DNA of 64,000 nt. Source: Flavobacterium sp. N502536. GTDB taxonomy: Bacteria; Bacteroidota; Bacteroidia; Flavobacteriales; Flavobacteriaceae. The notes below the pieces were generated by a model that saw nothing but the letters and a program-made list of their open reading frames with translations, did no database searches and was not told where the DNA came from. Of the stretch, positions 17,022 through 27,063 are shown in pieces; positions within the stretch are counted from its first letter, which is position 1, and each line of letters opens with the position of its first letter. The position numbers and the translations under genes were made by a program. The DNA is taken from contig NZ_CP110011.1 of the NCBI RefSeq assembly GCF_025947345.1, forward strand, positions 1,922,001 through 1,986,000. Direction: 5' to 3'.

Positions 17022-19868
17022 TTATTTTTTAAGAACAGTTTGCGTAAAGGAACCGTCAGTGGTAACGACTTTTAGCAGGTAAGTTCCAGGGATCAGAGTA
17101 CTTAGATCCATACTTTTAGTCTCTTTTCCGGAGGTTTTTACCAGATTGCCCGAGATGTTATAAAGGAACACTTTCTCTACAGTCTGATTAGATTCTGAAA
17201 AATATAAAACATCAGCAACCGGATTGGGGTATAAAATCACCTTGGAAGCTTTTGGTTCAGCGATCACGTCAGCCGCTTGTGCCATTCGTAACGTAGGTCC
17301 GTTGTTGTATTCCGTACTGATGTAAAACAGATTGGCAACAGATCCTTTTGTAATGGTATTTGAACCCGCAGGGATAGATGCGGTTACAATTCCGGCTGAT
17401 GCGGTATAAGAAACATTATTTACTTTAACGGTTCCGGTAAAGTTAGAATCAAAAACCAGGGTTAAAGTAGAAGGGTTTGCAGTGGTATAAGCAATTGTAG
17501 TGCTTGACTCCATTTTTAAACGTGCTGTGAGTGTTAGTCCGGCATAAGTTACAGCCCCGTTAGTTGAATTCATATTTCCTGTAATCGTATAAAATGAACT
17601 AGTTTTTCCCGATGTTGTAAAGTTGTGAATTTCATCACTAGTTGGCGTTCCGGTAGTAACGGTAAGCGTTCCTGAACCTGTTGCCGGTGTTCCGGTTCCG
17701 GTTGTGGCAATCGAATAAGAAACGGTAGCGGTTGGAGTTCCTGAAATAGTGATGGTTTTGGCAGTGGTATTTTTTACAAAACTAATTCCCGAAGCAGGCA
17801 GTCCTGCAACCGTTGCATCAGTAGCATTTCCTCCCCAGGTAAATACGATAGAAGCAATAGCAGTACCGCTGGCAACTGTTTGATTGTTGTTGCTGGTTGA
17901 AGTTAAGGTTTGTGTTCCTGCTGCTGAAAGGGTAATGGTTCCTGAGCCTGTCGCTGGTGTTCCGGTTCCGCTTGTAGCAATCGAATAAGAAACGGTAGCG
18001 GTTGGAGTTCCGGTAATAGTGATGGTTTTGGCTGTAGTGTTTTTTACAAAACTAATTCCCGAAGCAGGCAGTCCTGTAACCGTTGCGTCAGTGGCATTTC
18101 CTCCCCAGGTAAATACGATAGAGGCAATAGCAGTACCACTGCTTACCGTTTGATTGTTATTGGCGGTTGAGGTTAGTGTCTGAGCACTTGCAGGCGGATT
18201 GCCTTCTCCCTGAATAGCAACCAAAGCACCTGTATAATTGGTTAGTGCCGACTTCAATGCTGTGATTACAAGTGAAGAGGTATCGTCTATGCTATTGTCG
18301 AAAGTCCATTTTAAATCACCTCCCGAAATACGTCCTGCGTATTGAGTGACCTTTGTTTTGGCTGTTACCGGCTGTTCTACAGTTAGATTTTTGACATATA
18401 GTGCAGCATCCGTATCAAAGTTGTTGTAGGTATTGGCTCCCGATTTGGATTTAACCGAACTGCTTACCGTTTCGCCTCTTGTGGTTGCAACATAAGCATC
18501 AAAATCTGTTGTTGAGCTAATTTTTCCGGCAATATTGTATAACGGATTAGGGTCGTTGTAAGCTACAAAACGCATATTATTAGTTCCGTTTGAAGCGTCA
18601 AAAGTATTGTTGAAGGCTTTTATAGATCCTCCGGCTTCCCCTGAGAAAGTTCCCATAGTTCCGGCATTGTTTACCTGATTGGCTTCGTCCCAGATATCAG
18701 TACCCTGCAAAGAAGTCAGCATGGGATGTTTGCTGTTACGGAAATAATTTCCTTCCACAAATAAGGAAGAGCCTAAGGTAGAACCTGAGCCGTATTTGGC
18801 TACACCGTCAAAATAGTTGTTGTAGATGTGTGCCGAATAGTAACGAACGCGAGGATGACGTGAATCAGAGTGATCGAACCAGTTGTGGTGATAAGTGATA
18901 TACAATCCGCTGGTAGTGCCTTCGTTTAAACCTAGAAGACTTGCTTTTCCGTTGTCCCAAAAATGATTGTACGATAGCGTGATGTAGGTCGAAGTTTTAT
19001 TGTCGAGAGCTCCGTCTCCTTTGATTTGATCGGCATCGCTTCCGGCATTTCCGTAAAACAAATCACAGTTGTGCACCCATACGTGATCATTGTCCTGCTG
19101 CATGCCAACATTGTCGCCGGCAGTGCTGTTGCAGTTCATGAAGCCAAGATTACTCACCTCTATGTTGGATGCCGATTTGAGACGTACGCCCCAGCCATTG
19201 GCTACAGCATCATTTCCGATTCCTTCAATCGTTAAATAACTTGCCGCATTGTTGGCATTTTCGATGACAACATCTCCGCCTTCCATAACCGTCATGTCAG
19301 TGATGTTTCCAATTAAACGAATGATAAACGGACGCGTATCTTTTCCTTTTTTGATCGCATACAATATGTTTTGCAAACCAACGCAAGGATTTGCACTGGC
19401 ACCGGTGATGTTCATCGAAATGGTGTTTTTGGTATTTTGGGTAATGTATAGAATAACAGCATTGTCTTTTGGCGTTCCATCTGCCTTGTAACCTCCGGGA
19501 ACACGTCCGCCTTCAAAAGCAAATCCGTTGCGATCTTGTGCAGCAACGGTTAAGGTACCAGTTACTGAACCTGTTCCTTCTGCACTCGAAATAACCGGTT
19601 TTACTTTAACGGTATACGATCCGGCTTTGAGTCCGGGGATGTCTGCGCGAAAATAGCTTCCATAACTTCTGATCAGTTGGTCGTCGATTTTTTGATCGGT
19701 GATGCCGTTACCGGAGTAGTAAACATTGTAGGTTTGTGCATTGCTTACAGGCTGCCATTTAACAAATGCTGACTCGAGCCAGCCTGAAGATTCTGTAATC
19801 TGAACTTGTTGTGCCCATAGGGGAACGATGAGCAGTAAAAGCATCAGAATAAGTAGGTTTCTTTTCAT
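17022..19868 (-). CDS. Secreted polysaccharide lyase family 1 pectate lyase with T9SS sorting domain
   Basis: 948 residues in modular order: signal peptide (to about 20), fibronectin-III-like domain (about 22-110), then a right-handed beta-helix pectate lyase (about 115-465). The lyase carries [21 protein letters not shown] and RHPRVR, which contains the catalytic arginine. Two nearly identical 90-residue immunoglobulin-like repeats follow (about 560-740; [18 protein letters not shown] and related), then a beta-sandwich module (about 745-860). The protein ends with a type IX sorting domain ([13 protein letters not shown] to the end). It should be secreted by T9SS and cleave homogalacturonan by beta-elimination. 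It stands alone rather than in a susCD locus. An operator-like palindrome overlaps its predicted transcription start (19924-19937). Confidence 0.92.
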   Translation of the reverse strand: MKRNLLILMLLLLIVPLWAQQVQITESSGWLESAFVKWQPVSNAQTYNVYYSGNGITDQKIDDQLIRSYGSYFRADIPGLKAGSYTVKVKPVISSAEGTGSVTGTLTVAAQDRNGFAFEGGRVPGGYKADGTPKDNAVILYITQNTKNTISMNITGASANPCVGLQNILYAIKKGKDTRPFIIRLIGNITDMTVMEGGDVVIENANNAASYLTIEGIGNDAVANGWGVRLKSASNIEVSNLGFMNCNSTAGDNVGMQQDNDHVWVHNCDLFYGNAGSDADQIKGDGALDNKTSTYITLSYNHFWDNGKASLLGLNEGTTSGLYITYHHNWFDHSDSRHPRVRYYSAHIYNNYFDGVAKYGSGSTLGSSLFVEGNYFRNSKHPMLTSLQGTDIWDEANQVNNAGTMGTFSGEAGGSIKAFNNTFDASNGTNNMRFVAYNDPNPLYNIAGKISSTTDFDAYVATTRGETVSSSVKSKSGANTYNNFDTDAALYVKNLTVEQPVTAKTKVTQYAGRISGGDLKWTFDNSIDDTSSLVITALKSALTNYTGALVAIQGEGNPPASAQTLTSTANNNQTVSSGTAIASIVFTWGGNATDATVTGLPASGISFVKNTTAKTITITGTPTATVSYSIATSGTGTPATGSGTITLSAAGTQTLTSTSNNNQTVASGTAIASIVFTWGGNATDATVAGLPASGISFVKNTTAKTITISGTPTATVSYSIATTGTGTPATGSGTLTVTTGTPTSDEIHNFTTSGKTSSFYTITGNMNSTNGAVTYAGLTLTARLKMESSTTIAYTTANPSTLTLVFDSNFTGTVKVNNVSYTASAGIVTASIPAGSNTITKGSVANLFYISTEYNNGPTLRMAQAADVIAEPKASKVILYPNPVADVLYFSESNQTVEKVFLYNISGNLVKTSGKETKSMDLSTLIPGTYLLKVVTTDGSFTQTVLKK
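17662..18190 (-). repeat. 270-bp tandem duplication inside the pectate lyase gene
   Basis: Two consecutive units with a period of exactly 270 bp (90 codons), measured between the GGTGTTCCGGTTCCG sites at 17686 and 17956. Third-position differences are few, so the duplication or homogenisation is fairly recent. Each unit encodes a putative-Ig-type beta domain. Confidence 0.85.
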
Positions 19869-19923
19869 AATTGTGGTTTTTCGGTTAATAAAGTTTTTTG
19901 TGTTATTGAATCAATAAGTTTCT

Positions 19924-19945
19924 TGTAATCGATTACACAAAAATA
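19924..19945 (-). promoter_or_regulatory. Operator-like palindrome overlapping the pectate lyase promoter
   Basis: TGTAATCGATTACA (19924-19937) is a perfect 14-bp palindrome with a central CG, the usual form of LacI-family operators. Directly upstream on the minus strand is TATTTTTG (19945 to 19938), a full match to TAnnTTTG. The palindrome would therefore cover the start site and allow repression. The cognate regulator is not in the neighbourhood. No TTG box at the right distance was found. Confidence 0.6.
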
Positions 19946-20020
19946 TATTTATTTTTTGATATGTGTAAAATATTTGCGATAAAATAATATAAGTGCTAAA
20001 AATTTATGCTTTTGAATATG

Positions 20021-20063
20021 AATTATGTAATAAATTGCATTTAATGCAATTTATTACATAATT
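20021..20063. repeat. 43-bp near-perfect palindrome
   Basis: Two 21-nt arms (20021-20041 and 20043-20063) are exact reverse complements around a single central base. There is no T-run, and it lies about 150 bp upstream of the pectate lyase start, not at a gene end. It is a candidate for a regulator binding site or a cruciform. Confidence 0.85.
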
Positions 20064-20410
20064 TAGAAAAGCCTTGCCGGTGTTCATTTTTAATGTAATT
20101 TGGAGTACTGTTTGGGAAATAAAATCGATGCAAAAAAGAGAAAATGGTGATTTTTCGACGATTTAAGCAATAGTATTTTATAGTAAGAAAAAAGTTATAT
20201 TTTAAAGCTGAAAATCATCCTCTTTATATTCTAATTGTATTTTTTAGATTAAAAAAGAATCGTTTTTGAGCGAAAAAAAGAGAAGTAAAGACTTCCGCAG
20301 CAGCAGACATTTTAACTTTGGGTGCGGAAAAATAATGGGCAATTGGAATGAAAAAGTAAGGGGAGTAGTTTGGGTATTTCTTACTTAAAGAATGTTTGAC
20401 AGGGGGTATA

Positions 20411-20441
20411 AAAAAAGCCTTTTGAACATTCAAAAGGCTTT
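20411..20441 (-). terminator. Terminator of the Bax-inhibitor-1-like gene
   Basis: 11-bp perfect stem (AAAGCCTTTTG at 20414-20424, complement 20431-20441), loop 6 nt, seven T on the minus strand. Confidence 0.85.
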
Positions 20442-20463
20442 GATTTATGGTAAAGGAAAGAAA

Positions 20464-21237
20464 TTAATCTTTGCTTGATAATTTTGATAATAAACGTAAG
20501 AATTCGATGTACAACCAAACCAGGGTGATGATTAATCCCATTGCGCCATACCATTCCATGAATTTTGGCATTCTTTGCTGTACTCCTTTTTCGATTTGAT
20601 CAAAATCAAGGAATAAGTTTAATGCAGCAATAATAATCACAAAAACACTAATTCCAATACTCATCATTGAGTTTCCGTAATGAACCGGAGTCCAGCTTGT
20701 GAATAAAGAAACCAGCCATGAAATTAAATAATAAGTTGCAATTGCTAATGTTGCCGCAACCACTACTGATTTAAATTGCTCGGTAACTTTTACAATTCTA
20801 AATTTATACAAACCAAGGCATACCAAAAAAGTAACCAAAGTTGCTCCAACGGCATTAATTACAATTCCGGGATATTTGGCTTCAAAAATGGCTGAAATTC
20901 CTCCTATAAATAATCCTTCAAATAAAGCATAACCTGGAGCTAAATAAGGAGAAGCTTGTGGTTTAAAGGCTGAAATTACAACTAAAATTAGTCCAATGAT
21001 AGCACCTCCGATAGCAGGCAGCATCACATTCATTCCATTAAATGCCATCCACCAGGTTACCATGGCCGATCCGCATAAAATTAAAAACAAGATAGCTGTT
21101 TTGTTAATCGTACCAGACAAAGTCATTTCCTGATTGTAATCTATGATTTGTGCATGGTGTACTTCTTCAGCTTTTGAAACAGCATTAGAGGAGAAACGCT
21201 TGTTGCTTAAAAATGGATTTTTTGAATTAAAGTTCAT
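20464..21237 (-). CDS. Bax inhibitor-1/YccA family membrane protein
   Basis: 257 residues. After a cytosolic N-terminal segment of about 45 residues there are seven hydrophobic segments. The C-terminal LFLDFDQIEKGVQQRMPKF is typical of bacterial YccA/BI-1 (TMBIM) proteins, in which acidic residues act in a pH-dependent calcium leak. The bacterial function is uncertain; the E. coli relative modulates the FtsH protease. A TATATTTG element on the minus strand at 21263-21270 fits a -7 box 26 nt upstream of the ATG. It is monocistronic, with its own terminator and separated from the nuo operon by another. Confidence 0.9.
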   Translation of the reverse strand: MNFNSKNPFLSNKRFSSNAVSKAEEVHHAQIIDYNQEMTLSGTINKTAILFLILCGSAMVTWWMAFNGMNVMLPAIGGAIIGLILVVISAFKPQASPYLAPGYALFEGLFIGGISAIFEAKYPGIVINAVGATLVTFLVCLGLYKFRIVKVTEQFKSVVVAATLAIATYYLISWLVSLFTSWTPVHYGNSMMSIGISVFVIIIAALNLFLDFDQIEKGVQQRMPKFMEWYGAMGLIITLVWLYIEFLRLLSKLSSKD

Positions 21238-21262
21238 AATGTAATTGGTTTTAAAAACTCAT

Positions 21263-21270
21263 CAAATATA
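21263..21270 (-). promoter_or_regulatory. -7 promoter element for the BI-1-like gene
   Basis: The minus strand reads TATATTTG, a full match to TAnnTTTG. No -33 TTG at suitable spacing was seen. Confidence 0.45.
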
Positions 21271-21351
21271 ATCGATATTTTTTGATACGCCTTTAATACT
21301 ATGGAATTTTTAACAATTCGGGGGGATTGTTTTGAGGCATTATTCTTCTAA

Positions 21352-21382
21352 ATAAAAAAGCCGTCAATGAAAATTGACGGCT
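21352..21382 (-). terminator. Terminator of the nuo operon
   Basis: 10-bp perfect stem (AGCCGTCAAT at 21359-21368, complement 21373-21382), 4-nt loop, T-run on the minus strand. It lies 22 bases past the nuoN stop. Confidence 0.9.
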
Positions 21383-21403
21383 CGTATAGCTGTTTTTAAT
21401 TTC

Positions 21404-22795
21404 TTATTTTAAAAGGTCTAAAACTAAAGAAGGGAATAAACCTAAAGCAATGTTTAAAGCAATTGAAATCACGGCAACCGCATAAATAAGGAACGGTTTT
21501 CCTGTACGCTCCTGATTAGGCTCTTTAGAATACATCGCCAGGATTAGTTTGAAATAATAGCCAACACTAATAATGGAGTTGATAACCGCCACAATCACTA
21601 AAGCAATGTATCCTGCCTGAATGGTTTGGTTGAATAAGAATAACTTAGCAAAGAAACCTGAGAAAATAGGGATACCGGCCATAGACAACAAAGATCCGGT
21701 AAGGATTGCTGCCAATAACGGATTTGTTTTTCCTAAACCGTGAAAGTTCGTGATATCTTCGTTATCCTGATTTTTACATACGTATAAAACAACACTGAAT
21801 GCTGCGATTCCGGCCAATGCATAAGCAGCAGTGTAGTACAATAAAACACCTGCTGAGGTTGCAATTGTTAGCAAAGTCATCAACATAAAACCAGCATGTG
21901 AAATTCCTGAGAATGCCAACATACGTTTTACGTTTACCTGACGTAATGCCATTATATTTCCAACAGTCATAGAAGCAATTGAAATGATGACTACAATCGT
22001 TTCAAAAGTTCCTAAAAGATCCTGGTTGTCTAAAGACGGAACTAAGTTTAAGGCATAAACTAATTTGTAAAGTGTTGCGATGGCTACAACTTTTGCCAAA
22101 GTACTCATCAAAGCAGTAGTTAATGCCGGAGAACCTTCGTAAACATCTGGAGCCCAGAAATGAAATGGAACTGCTGCTACTTTAAACAACATACCGATAA
22201 TCATCAAAATCATTCCGATTGGAAACCAGATTGGCAATTCGGCAGATAATGATACTTCATGTATTTCAGCTACGTCAAAAGTTCCCATTGCTCCGTATAT
22301 CAAACAAATTCCGAACAAAATGATTCCAGATGCGAAAGATCCCATTAGGAAATATTTCATACCCGCCTCGTTACTTTTTAGATTCAAACGATCGCTTGCT
22401 GCTAAAACATAAAGGGCAATTGACAGGATCTCAATTCCTAAGAAAAACATAGCTAAGTTTCCAAAAGAAACCATTGCCACTCCACCGGCCAATAAAAATA
22501 CTTTGATCGCCACAAAATCGGAAATTTTGGTTGGATGATTTTCGTAAAAATTATGACTTAATGCTACCAGGAAAATAGTCAGTACAATAAACAACGATGA
22601 AAAGGTAACAGAGAATTTACTCACTGTAATCATGTTGTTATAGTAACTTGCTGTTGATCCGAATTCGTAAAAGTTAAGTGCCAAAACACCTAGTAAACCA
22701 ACGATGGTAATAGGAACAATGGCCTTTCTTAAATTAAGAATTTCAAACAATAGGCAGAAAATACCCAATCCTGTTATAGCTATTAATGTATTCAT
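21404..22795 (-). CDS. nuoN: NADH-quinone oxidoreductase subunit N
   Basis: 463 residues, about 14 transmembrane helices. This is the smallest of the three antiporter-like proton-pumping subunits of complex I. The family signature is visible around KVAAVPFHFWAPDVYEGSP, where the lysine belongs to the proton channel, and in NVKRMLAFSGISHAGFMLM. It is the last gene of the operon, 68 bases after nuoM and followed by a terminator. Normal length. Confidence 0.95.
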   Translation of the reverse strand: MNTLIAITGLGIFCLLFEILNLRKAIVPITIVGLLGVLALNFYEFGSTASYYNNMITVSKFSVTFSSLFIVLTIFLVALSHNFYENHPTKISDFVAIKVFLLAGGVAMVSFGNLAMFFLGIEILSIALYVLAASDRLNLKSNEAGMKYFLMGSFASGIILFGICLIYGAMGTFDVAEIHEVSLSAELPIWFPIGMILMIIGMLFKVAAVPFHFWAPDVYEGSPALTTALMSTLAKVVAIATLYKLVYALNLVPSLDNQDLLGTFETIVVIISIASMTVGNIMALRQVNVKRMLAFSGISHAGFMLMTLLTIATSAGVLLYYTAAYALAGIAAFSVVLYVCKNQDNEDITNFHGLGKTNPLLAAILTGSLLSMAGIPIFSGFFAKLFLFNQTIQAGYIALVIVAVINSIISVGYYFKLILAMYSKEPNQERTGKPFLIYAVAVISIALNIALGLFPSLVLDLLK

Positions 22796-22863
22796 TTTTG
22801 TTTTTTTGATTTAGGAAATCTAAAACTAATGATGCCCTAATTTATTTTTATTTAAAATATTTT

Positions 22864-24303
22864 TTAATTTTTATTGATAACGTTCAGAATTGTTTCTAAA
22901 CTTGGTGTAATCAAATCTGTAATTGGTTTTGGATAGAATCCGAAGAAAATTAAAACGGCAATAATTGCAACTAATGAAATTCCTTCATTAACAGAAACGT
23001 CTGCAAAAGTTTTCGAATTGGTTTCTCCCAACATTACATTTTGAAACATTTTAAGCATATAATAAGCTCCTAAAATAATAGTGGTTCCGCCTAAAACAGC
23101 AAACCAGATATTAATTTGAGAAAGACTATACAAAACAGTAAATTCTCCAACGAAGTTAAAAGTACTTGGTAAGGCTACAGAAGCCAGTACCAAAATTAAA
23201 AACATAGAAGTGAATTTTGGAGATTGTGTACGGATACCTCCTAATTTTGAAATTTCTCTGGTTTCATATCTTCTGAAGATAATTTCGGCAGCATAGAATA
23301 AACCTACTACCACAAAACCGTGAGAGATCATTTGCAGTACAGCTCCACGTAAACCATCAATGGTTAAGGTGTAAGTTCCTGCAGCGATTAAACCAACGTG
23401 TGCCAAAGACGAGTAAGCCAATAATTTCTTTAAGTCTTTTTGTCTTAAAGCTACAATTGATCCGTAAATTACACCCGCAATTCCAAGCGCGATAAAGATG
23501 TCCATGTATTCTTTTGCAGCCAATGGTGCAAGTGGCAATTGCCAACGAATCACACTGTACAATCCCATCTTTAACATGATACCTGATAAAAGCATCGTTC
23601 CAACAGTTGGTGCTTTTTGGTACACATTTGCCTGCCAGGTGTGGAAAGGGATGATTGGAATTTTAATAGCATAAGCCAGGAAGAAAGCTAAGAATATCCA
23701 AAGCTGCTCTGTAGCCGATAAATTTAATTTGTATAAATCTTCGATTAAGAAACTACCCGCTTTTTGGTACAGATAGATGAAAGCTACTAACATGAACAAG
23801 GAACCTGCCAGTGTGTAGATAAAGAATTTAACTACTGCTTTTCTGCGCTCTTCGGCATCACCATTACCCCAGATTAGAGCAATGAAGTAAATTGGAATAA
23901 GAGCTAACTCCCAGAAAATATAGTATAAAAGACCGTCTGCTGCCAGGAAAGTTCCTGTCATAGCAAATGCCATAAATAAAATTAACGCGTAAAATGCTTT
24001 TGAATTTTTATATTCATTTCCAAAAGAAGAGAATATGATGATTGGTGTTAGCGCTACAGTCAATAAAAGCATGGCCATACCTAAACCATCTGCATTAAGG
24101 GCAAATGAAATTTTAGGCTGTGTAATCCACGTATTGATCAGGCTGATATTTTCGCCGGCACTAAAATGATTTAATAAAACAATTGAACAACCTAAAGCCG
24201 CCAAACTAAAGAACAAAGCTACTTTTGATGCTAGTTTGTCACCAACAAAATAAGTGGCAAATGCACCAATTAGAAGAATAATTAATATAAGAGAAACGTT
24301 CAT
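22864..24303 (-). CDS. nuoM: NADH-quinone oxidoreductase subunit M
   Basis: 479 residues, about 14 transmembrane helices, an antiporter-like proton-pumping subunit. FWELALIPIYFIALIWG holds the conserved glutamate of helix 5. KIPIIPFHTWQANVYQKAP and QKDLKKLLAYSSLAHVGL hold channel lysines. It starts 10 bases after nuoL. The downstream spacer to nuoN (68 nt) is the longest tight-side gap of the operon and contains a small AGATTT-type inverted repeat. Confidence 0.96.
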   Translation of the reverse strand: MNVSLILIILLIGAFATYFVGDKLASKVALFFSLAALGCSIVLLNHFSAGENISLINTWITQPKISFALNADGLGMAMLLLTVALTPIIIFSSFGNEYKNSKAFYALILFMAFAMTGTFLAADGLLYYIFWELALIPIYFIALIWGNGDAEERRKAVVKFFIYTLAGSLFMLVAFIYLYQKAGSFLIEDLYKLNLSATEQLWIFLAFFLAYAIKIPIIPFHTWQANVYQKAPTVGTMLLSGIMLKMGLYSVIRWQLPLAPLAAKEYMDIFIALGIAGVIYGSIVALRQKDLKKLLAYSSLAHVGLIAAGTYTLTIDGLRGAVLQMISHGFVVVGLFYAAEIIFRRYETREISKLGGIRTQSPKFTSMFLILVLASVALPSTFNFVGEFTVLYSLSQINIWFAVLGGTTIILGAYYMLKMFQNVMLGETNSKTFADVSVNEGISLVAIIAVLIFFGFYPKPITDLITPSLETILNVINKN

Positions 24304-24313
24304 AGTTGTAAAA

Positions 24314-26197
24314 TTATTTAGCTAAAAATATATAGGAAACAATGGCACAAAGCCCTAAAACAAATGCAAAAAGATATAATCCGATACTTCCGTTTTGTAA
24401 TTTTTTACCTTGAAAAGCCAGTTCATTGGCTACTTTTCCTAATCCAAAAACCAGAGCAGACAAACCTGTTTCGATATAGTCTCTGAAAAATCTTGATAAT
24501 CCGTTGACAGAGCGAACGAAAATAGCATCGTAAGCTTCGTCTACATAATATTTATTGTATAACACTTTGGTCAGACCGCTAATGTTTTCATCCGCTTCCG
24601 GAACATTATCCTGTTTGAAGTATTTCACATAAGCAATTAAAATACCTAGTAATCCGCCTAAAACGGCAACACCCATTAAAGTATATTCTGTTGTACCTAA
24701 ATGGTGCTCTTCGCCTGCCACTTTCGTGAAAAGAGGGGCTAAATAACCATTCAACCAGCTGTTTCCTGGTAAACTGATCAATCCGCCAAAAGTAGCCAGA
24801 ATCGCTAAAATTACTAATGGGAAAGTAATCAATCCGTCACTTTCGTGTAAGTGGTGTTTTTGCTCTTCGGTTCCTCTGAAATCTTTGAAGAAAGTAAGGA
24901 ACATCAATCTAAACATATAAAATGCCGTCATGATCGAAGCAACAGATCCTACTACATAAAGTGGAATATTGTGATGGAATGCCGTTAATAAAATTTCGTC
25001 TTTTGAGAAGAAACCAGAGAAAAACGGAACACCTGAAATGGCTAATGATGAAATTAACATGGTCCAGAAAGTGATTGGCATCGCTTTACGCAAACCACCC
25101 ATTTTACGCATATCCTGCTCTCCGTGTAAACCGTGAATTACAGATCCTGAACCTAAGAACAGACAAGCTTTAAAGAAAGCATGAGTAATTACGTGAAAAA
25201 CGGCTACTTCGTAAGCACCAAATCCTAATGCTAAAAACATTAAACCTAATTGAGAAACAGTAGAGTAGGCCAATACTTTTTTAATATCCGTCTGAACCAG
25301 ACCAATTGTTGCCGCAACTAACGAAGTGATGGCACCAATAACCGCAATAACCGACTGAACGTCCGGAGCTAAATCAAATACAAAATTCAAACGGGTAATC
25401 ATAAAGATACCGGCTGTAACCATTGTTGCAGCGTGAATTAATGCCGAAACCGGAGTTGGTCCTGCCATCGCATCAGGCAACCAGGTGTATAATGGAATTT
25501 GTGCTGATTTACCACAAGCTCCGATAAACAAACATAAAGCGGCTAGCGAAAGCAACGGGATGTTTAAGTTTGCTGCTCCTGCGATTGCTGTTTTTAAAGT
25601 AGCATAGTCTAAAGTAGAGAACATAGAACCTAGTATGAACATTCCGATTAATAAACCTAAATCTCCAATCCTGTTCATGATGAAAGCTTTTTTCGCAGCA
25701 TCATTGTAATCCTGGTTTTTGTGCCAGAATCCAATTAATAAGTACGAACAAAGTCCAACACCTTCCCAACCGATAAATAAAACTAACAAGTTACTTCCAA
25801 TTACAAGAGTAATCATGAAGAATACGAACAGATTCAAATAAGCAAAAAACTTGTGCATATTCTCATCGTCGTGCATATAGCTGATAGAGTATAAGTGAAT
25901 CAATGATCCGATACCGGTTACAAAAAGCAACCATAATAAAGACAACTGATCTAATAAAAATCCAAGATTGATCTTTAAATTACTAATTTGAATCCAGTCA
26001 AATAAAGTAACCTGAAGGGCTTGTTTGGTTTGGCTGATTTGACTGAAGAAGAAAAGCGTAACAGCAAAAGAAACGACTACAGCAGCAGTTCCGATGATTC
26101 CTGAAACCGTTTTTCCTAAGCTCTTGCCAAAGAAAACATTGATTAAAAATCCTAAAAAAGGAGATAAAACTAAAAGTAAAGCTAAATTGGTATCCAT
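24314..26197 (-). CDS. nuoL: NADH-quinone oxidoreductase subunit L
   Basis: 627 residues, the largest antiporter-like subunit, at the distal end of the membrane arm. Conserved segments are GWEGVGLCSYLLIGFW (helix 5 glutamate), GKSAQIPLYTWLPDAMAGPT, HAATMVTAGIF and DIKKVLAYSTVSQLGLMF. The C-terminal part after about residue 500 is the lateral helix region that clamps NuoM and NuoN, with a final anchoring helix. It starts 6 bases after nuoK, consistent with one transcript. Confidence 0.97.
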   Translation of the reverse strand: MDTNLALLLVLSPFLGFLINVFFGKSLGKTVSGIIGTAAVVVSFAVTLFFFSQISQTKQALQVTLFDWIQISNLKINLGFLLDQLSLLWLLFVTGIGSLIHLYSISYMHDDENMHKFFAYLNLFVFFMITLVIGSNLLVLFIGWEGVGLCSYLLIGFWHKNQDYNDAAKKAFIMNRIGDLGLLIGMFILGSMFSTLDYATLKTAIAGAANLNIPLLSLAALCLFIGACGKSAQIPLYTWLPDAMAGPTPVSALIHAATMVTAGIFMITRLNFVFDLAPDVQSVIAVIGAITSLVAATIGLVQTDIKKVLAYSTVSQLGLMFLALGFGAYEVAVFHVITHAFFKACLFLGSGSVIHGLHGEQDMRKMGGLRKAMPITFWTMLISSLAISGVPFFSGFFSKDEILLTAFHHNIPLYVVGSVASIMTAFYMFRLMFLTFFKDFRGTEEQKHHLHESDGLITFPLVILAILATFGGLISLPGNSWLNGYLAPLFTKVAGEEHHLGTTEYTLMGVAVLGGLLGILIAYVKYFKQDNVPEADENISGLTKVLYNKYYVDEAYDAIFVRSVNGLSRFFRDYIETGLSALVFGLGKVANELAFQGKKLQNGSIGLYLFAFVLGLCAIVSYIFLAK

Positions 26198-26203
26198 TTT
26201 TAT

Positions 26204-26524
26204 TTATCCTTTTAAATTTTTTAAATTATCGATACTAATCGAACCTAAATTTCTAAAGATCGAAACTAAAATAGCCAATCCAACTGCAACTTCGGCTGCA
26301 GCAACTGCCATCGAAAAGAATACAAAGACTTGTCCTTGTGCGTCTTGATGGTAAGTTGAAAAAGCAACAAATAAAAGGTTAACAGCATTCAACATGATTT
26401 CGATAGACATGAAAACGATAATAGCATTTCGTCTGTACAATACACCAAAAATACCAATACAGAAAAGTACAACACTCAAAAAGATGTAGTTTTCAATACC
26501 TATTTGATTTAATATATTACCCAT
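26204..26524 (-). CDS. nuoK: NADH-quinone oxidoreductase subunit K
   Basis: 106 residues with three transmembrane helices. The conserved intramembrane glutamates are in [10 protein letters not shown] and [11 protein letters not shown]. Its start codon shares one base with the stop of nuoJ, so translation is probably coupled. NuoK forms part of the proton path between NuoH and NuoN. Confidence 0.96.
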   Translation of the reverse strand: MGNILNQIGIENYIFLSVVLFCIGIFGVLYRRNAIIVFMSIEIMLNAVNLLFVAFSTYHQDAQGQVFVFFSMAVAAAEVAVGLAILVSIFRNLGSISIDNLKNLKG

Positions 26525-27063
26525 TATTTATTTAATTTTTCTTTTTTAGACAATAATACAGTTCCAATCATGGCTACTAAAAGCAAGATCGAAGCAAATT
26601 CGAACGGAACCATATATTCGTTCAGTAATATTTTACCCAATACTTTAATCGATTGGAAATCTTCACCGGTTGAATCGTATTCGCCAACAATTGGCTTAGA
26701 GTTGATGAAAATTGCAATCAGTACAATACAAATCAAACAGAAAGAAACAATGGCACCCAAACGTGTAATTCTCGGACGGTGCACTTCTTTTTGTTCGTTC
26801 AGATTCATCAACATGATCGTAAACAGGAATAAAATCATAATCGCTCCCGAGTAGACTATAAGATGTACGATAGCCAGAAATTGAGAGTTTAATAGTAAAT
26901 AATGACCGGCAATAGAGAAAAAACAAATCACTAAATAAATAGCACTATGAATTGGGTTTCTGCTAAAAATAGTCAGGAAAGCGGTAATCACGGTAATAAA
27001 CGCTAAGAAACAAAATATAATTTGTACAGTTGTTGCGTGTGCAAAATCGGGAATATGTATCAT
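26524..27063 (-). CDS. nuoJ: NADH-quinone oxidoreductase subunit J
   Basis: 179 residues, five predicted transmembrane helices. Family features are [22 protein letters not shown] near helix 2-3 (partly quoted in shortened form as [10 protein letters not shown]) and the [12 protein letters not shown] segment with the pi-bulge helix 3 characteristic of NuoJ/ND6. It directly follows nuoI without a gap and overlaps nuoK by one base. Confidence 0.94.
   Translation of the reverse strand: MIHIPDFAHATTVQIIFCFLAFITVITAFLTIFSRNPIHSAIYLVICFFSIAGHYLLLNSQFLAIVHLIVYSGAIMILFLFTIMLMNLNEQKEVHRPRITRLGAIVSFCLICIVLIAIFINSKPIVGEYDSTGEDFQSIKVLGKILLNEYMVPFEFASILLLVAMIGTVLLSKKEKLNK

Larger units (their letters stand above)
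19869..20463. other. Long non-coding region upstream of the pectate lyase
   Basis: 595 bases between two minus-strand genes. It holds the pectate lyase operator and -7 box (19924-19945), a 43-bp near-perfect palindrome (20021-20063) and the terminator of the following gene (20411-20441). A 69-codon frame at 20224-20433 has no recognisable features and overlaps the terminator, so I do not call it. Confidence 0.7.

Noticed and set aside
20224..20433. 69-codon minus-strand frame upstream of the pectate lyase
   Set aside because: No recognisable features, unusual composition, and it overlaps the terminator of the neighbouring gene.
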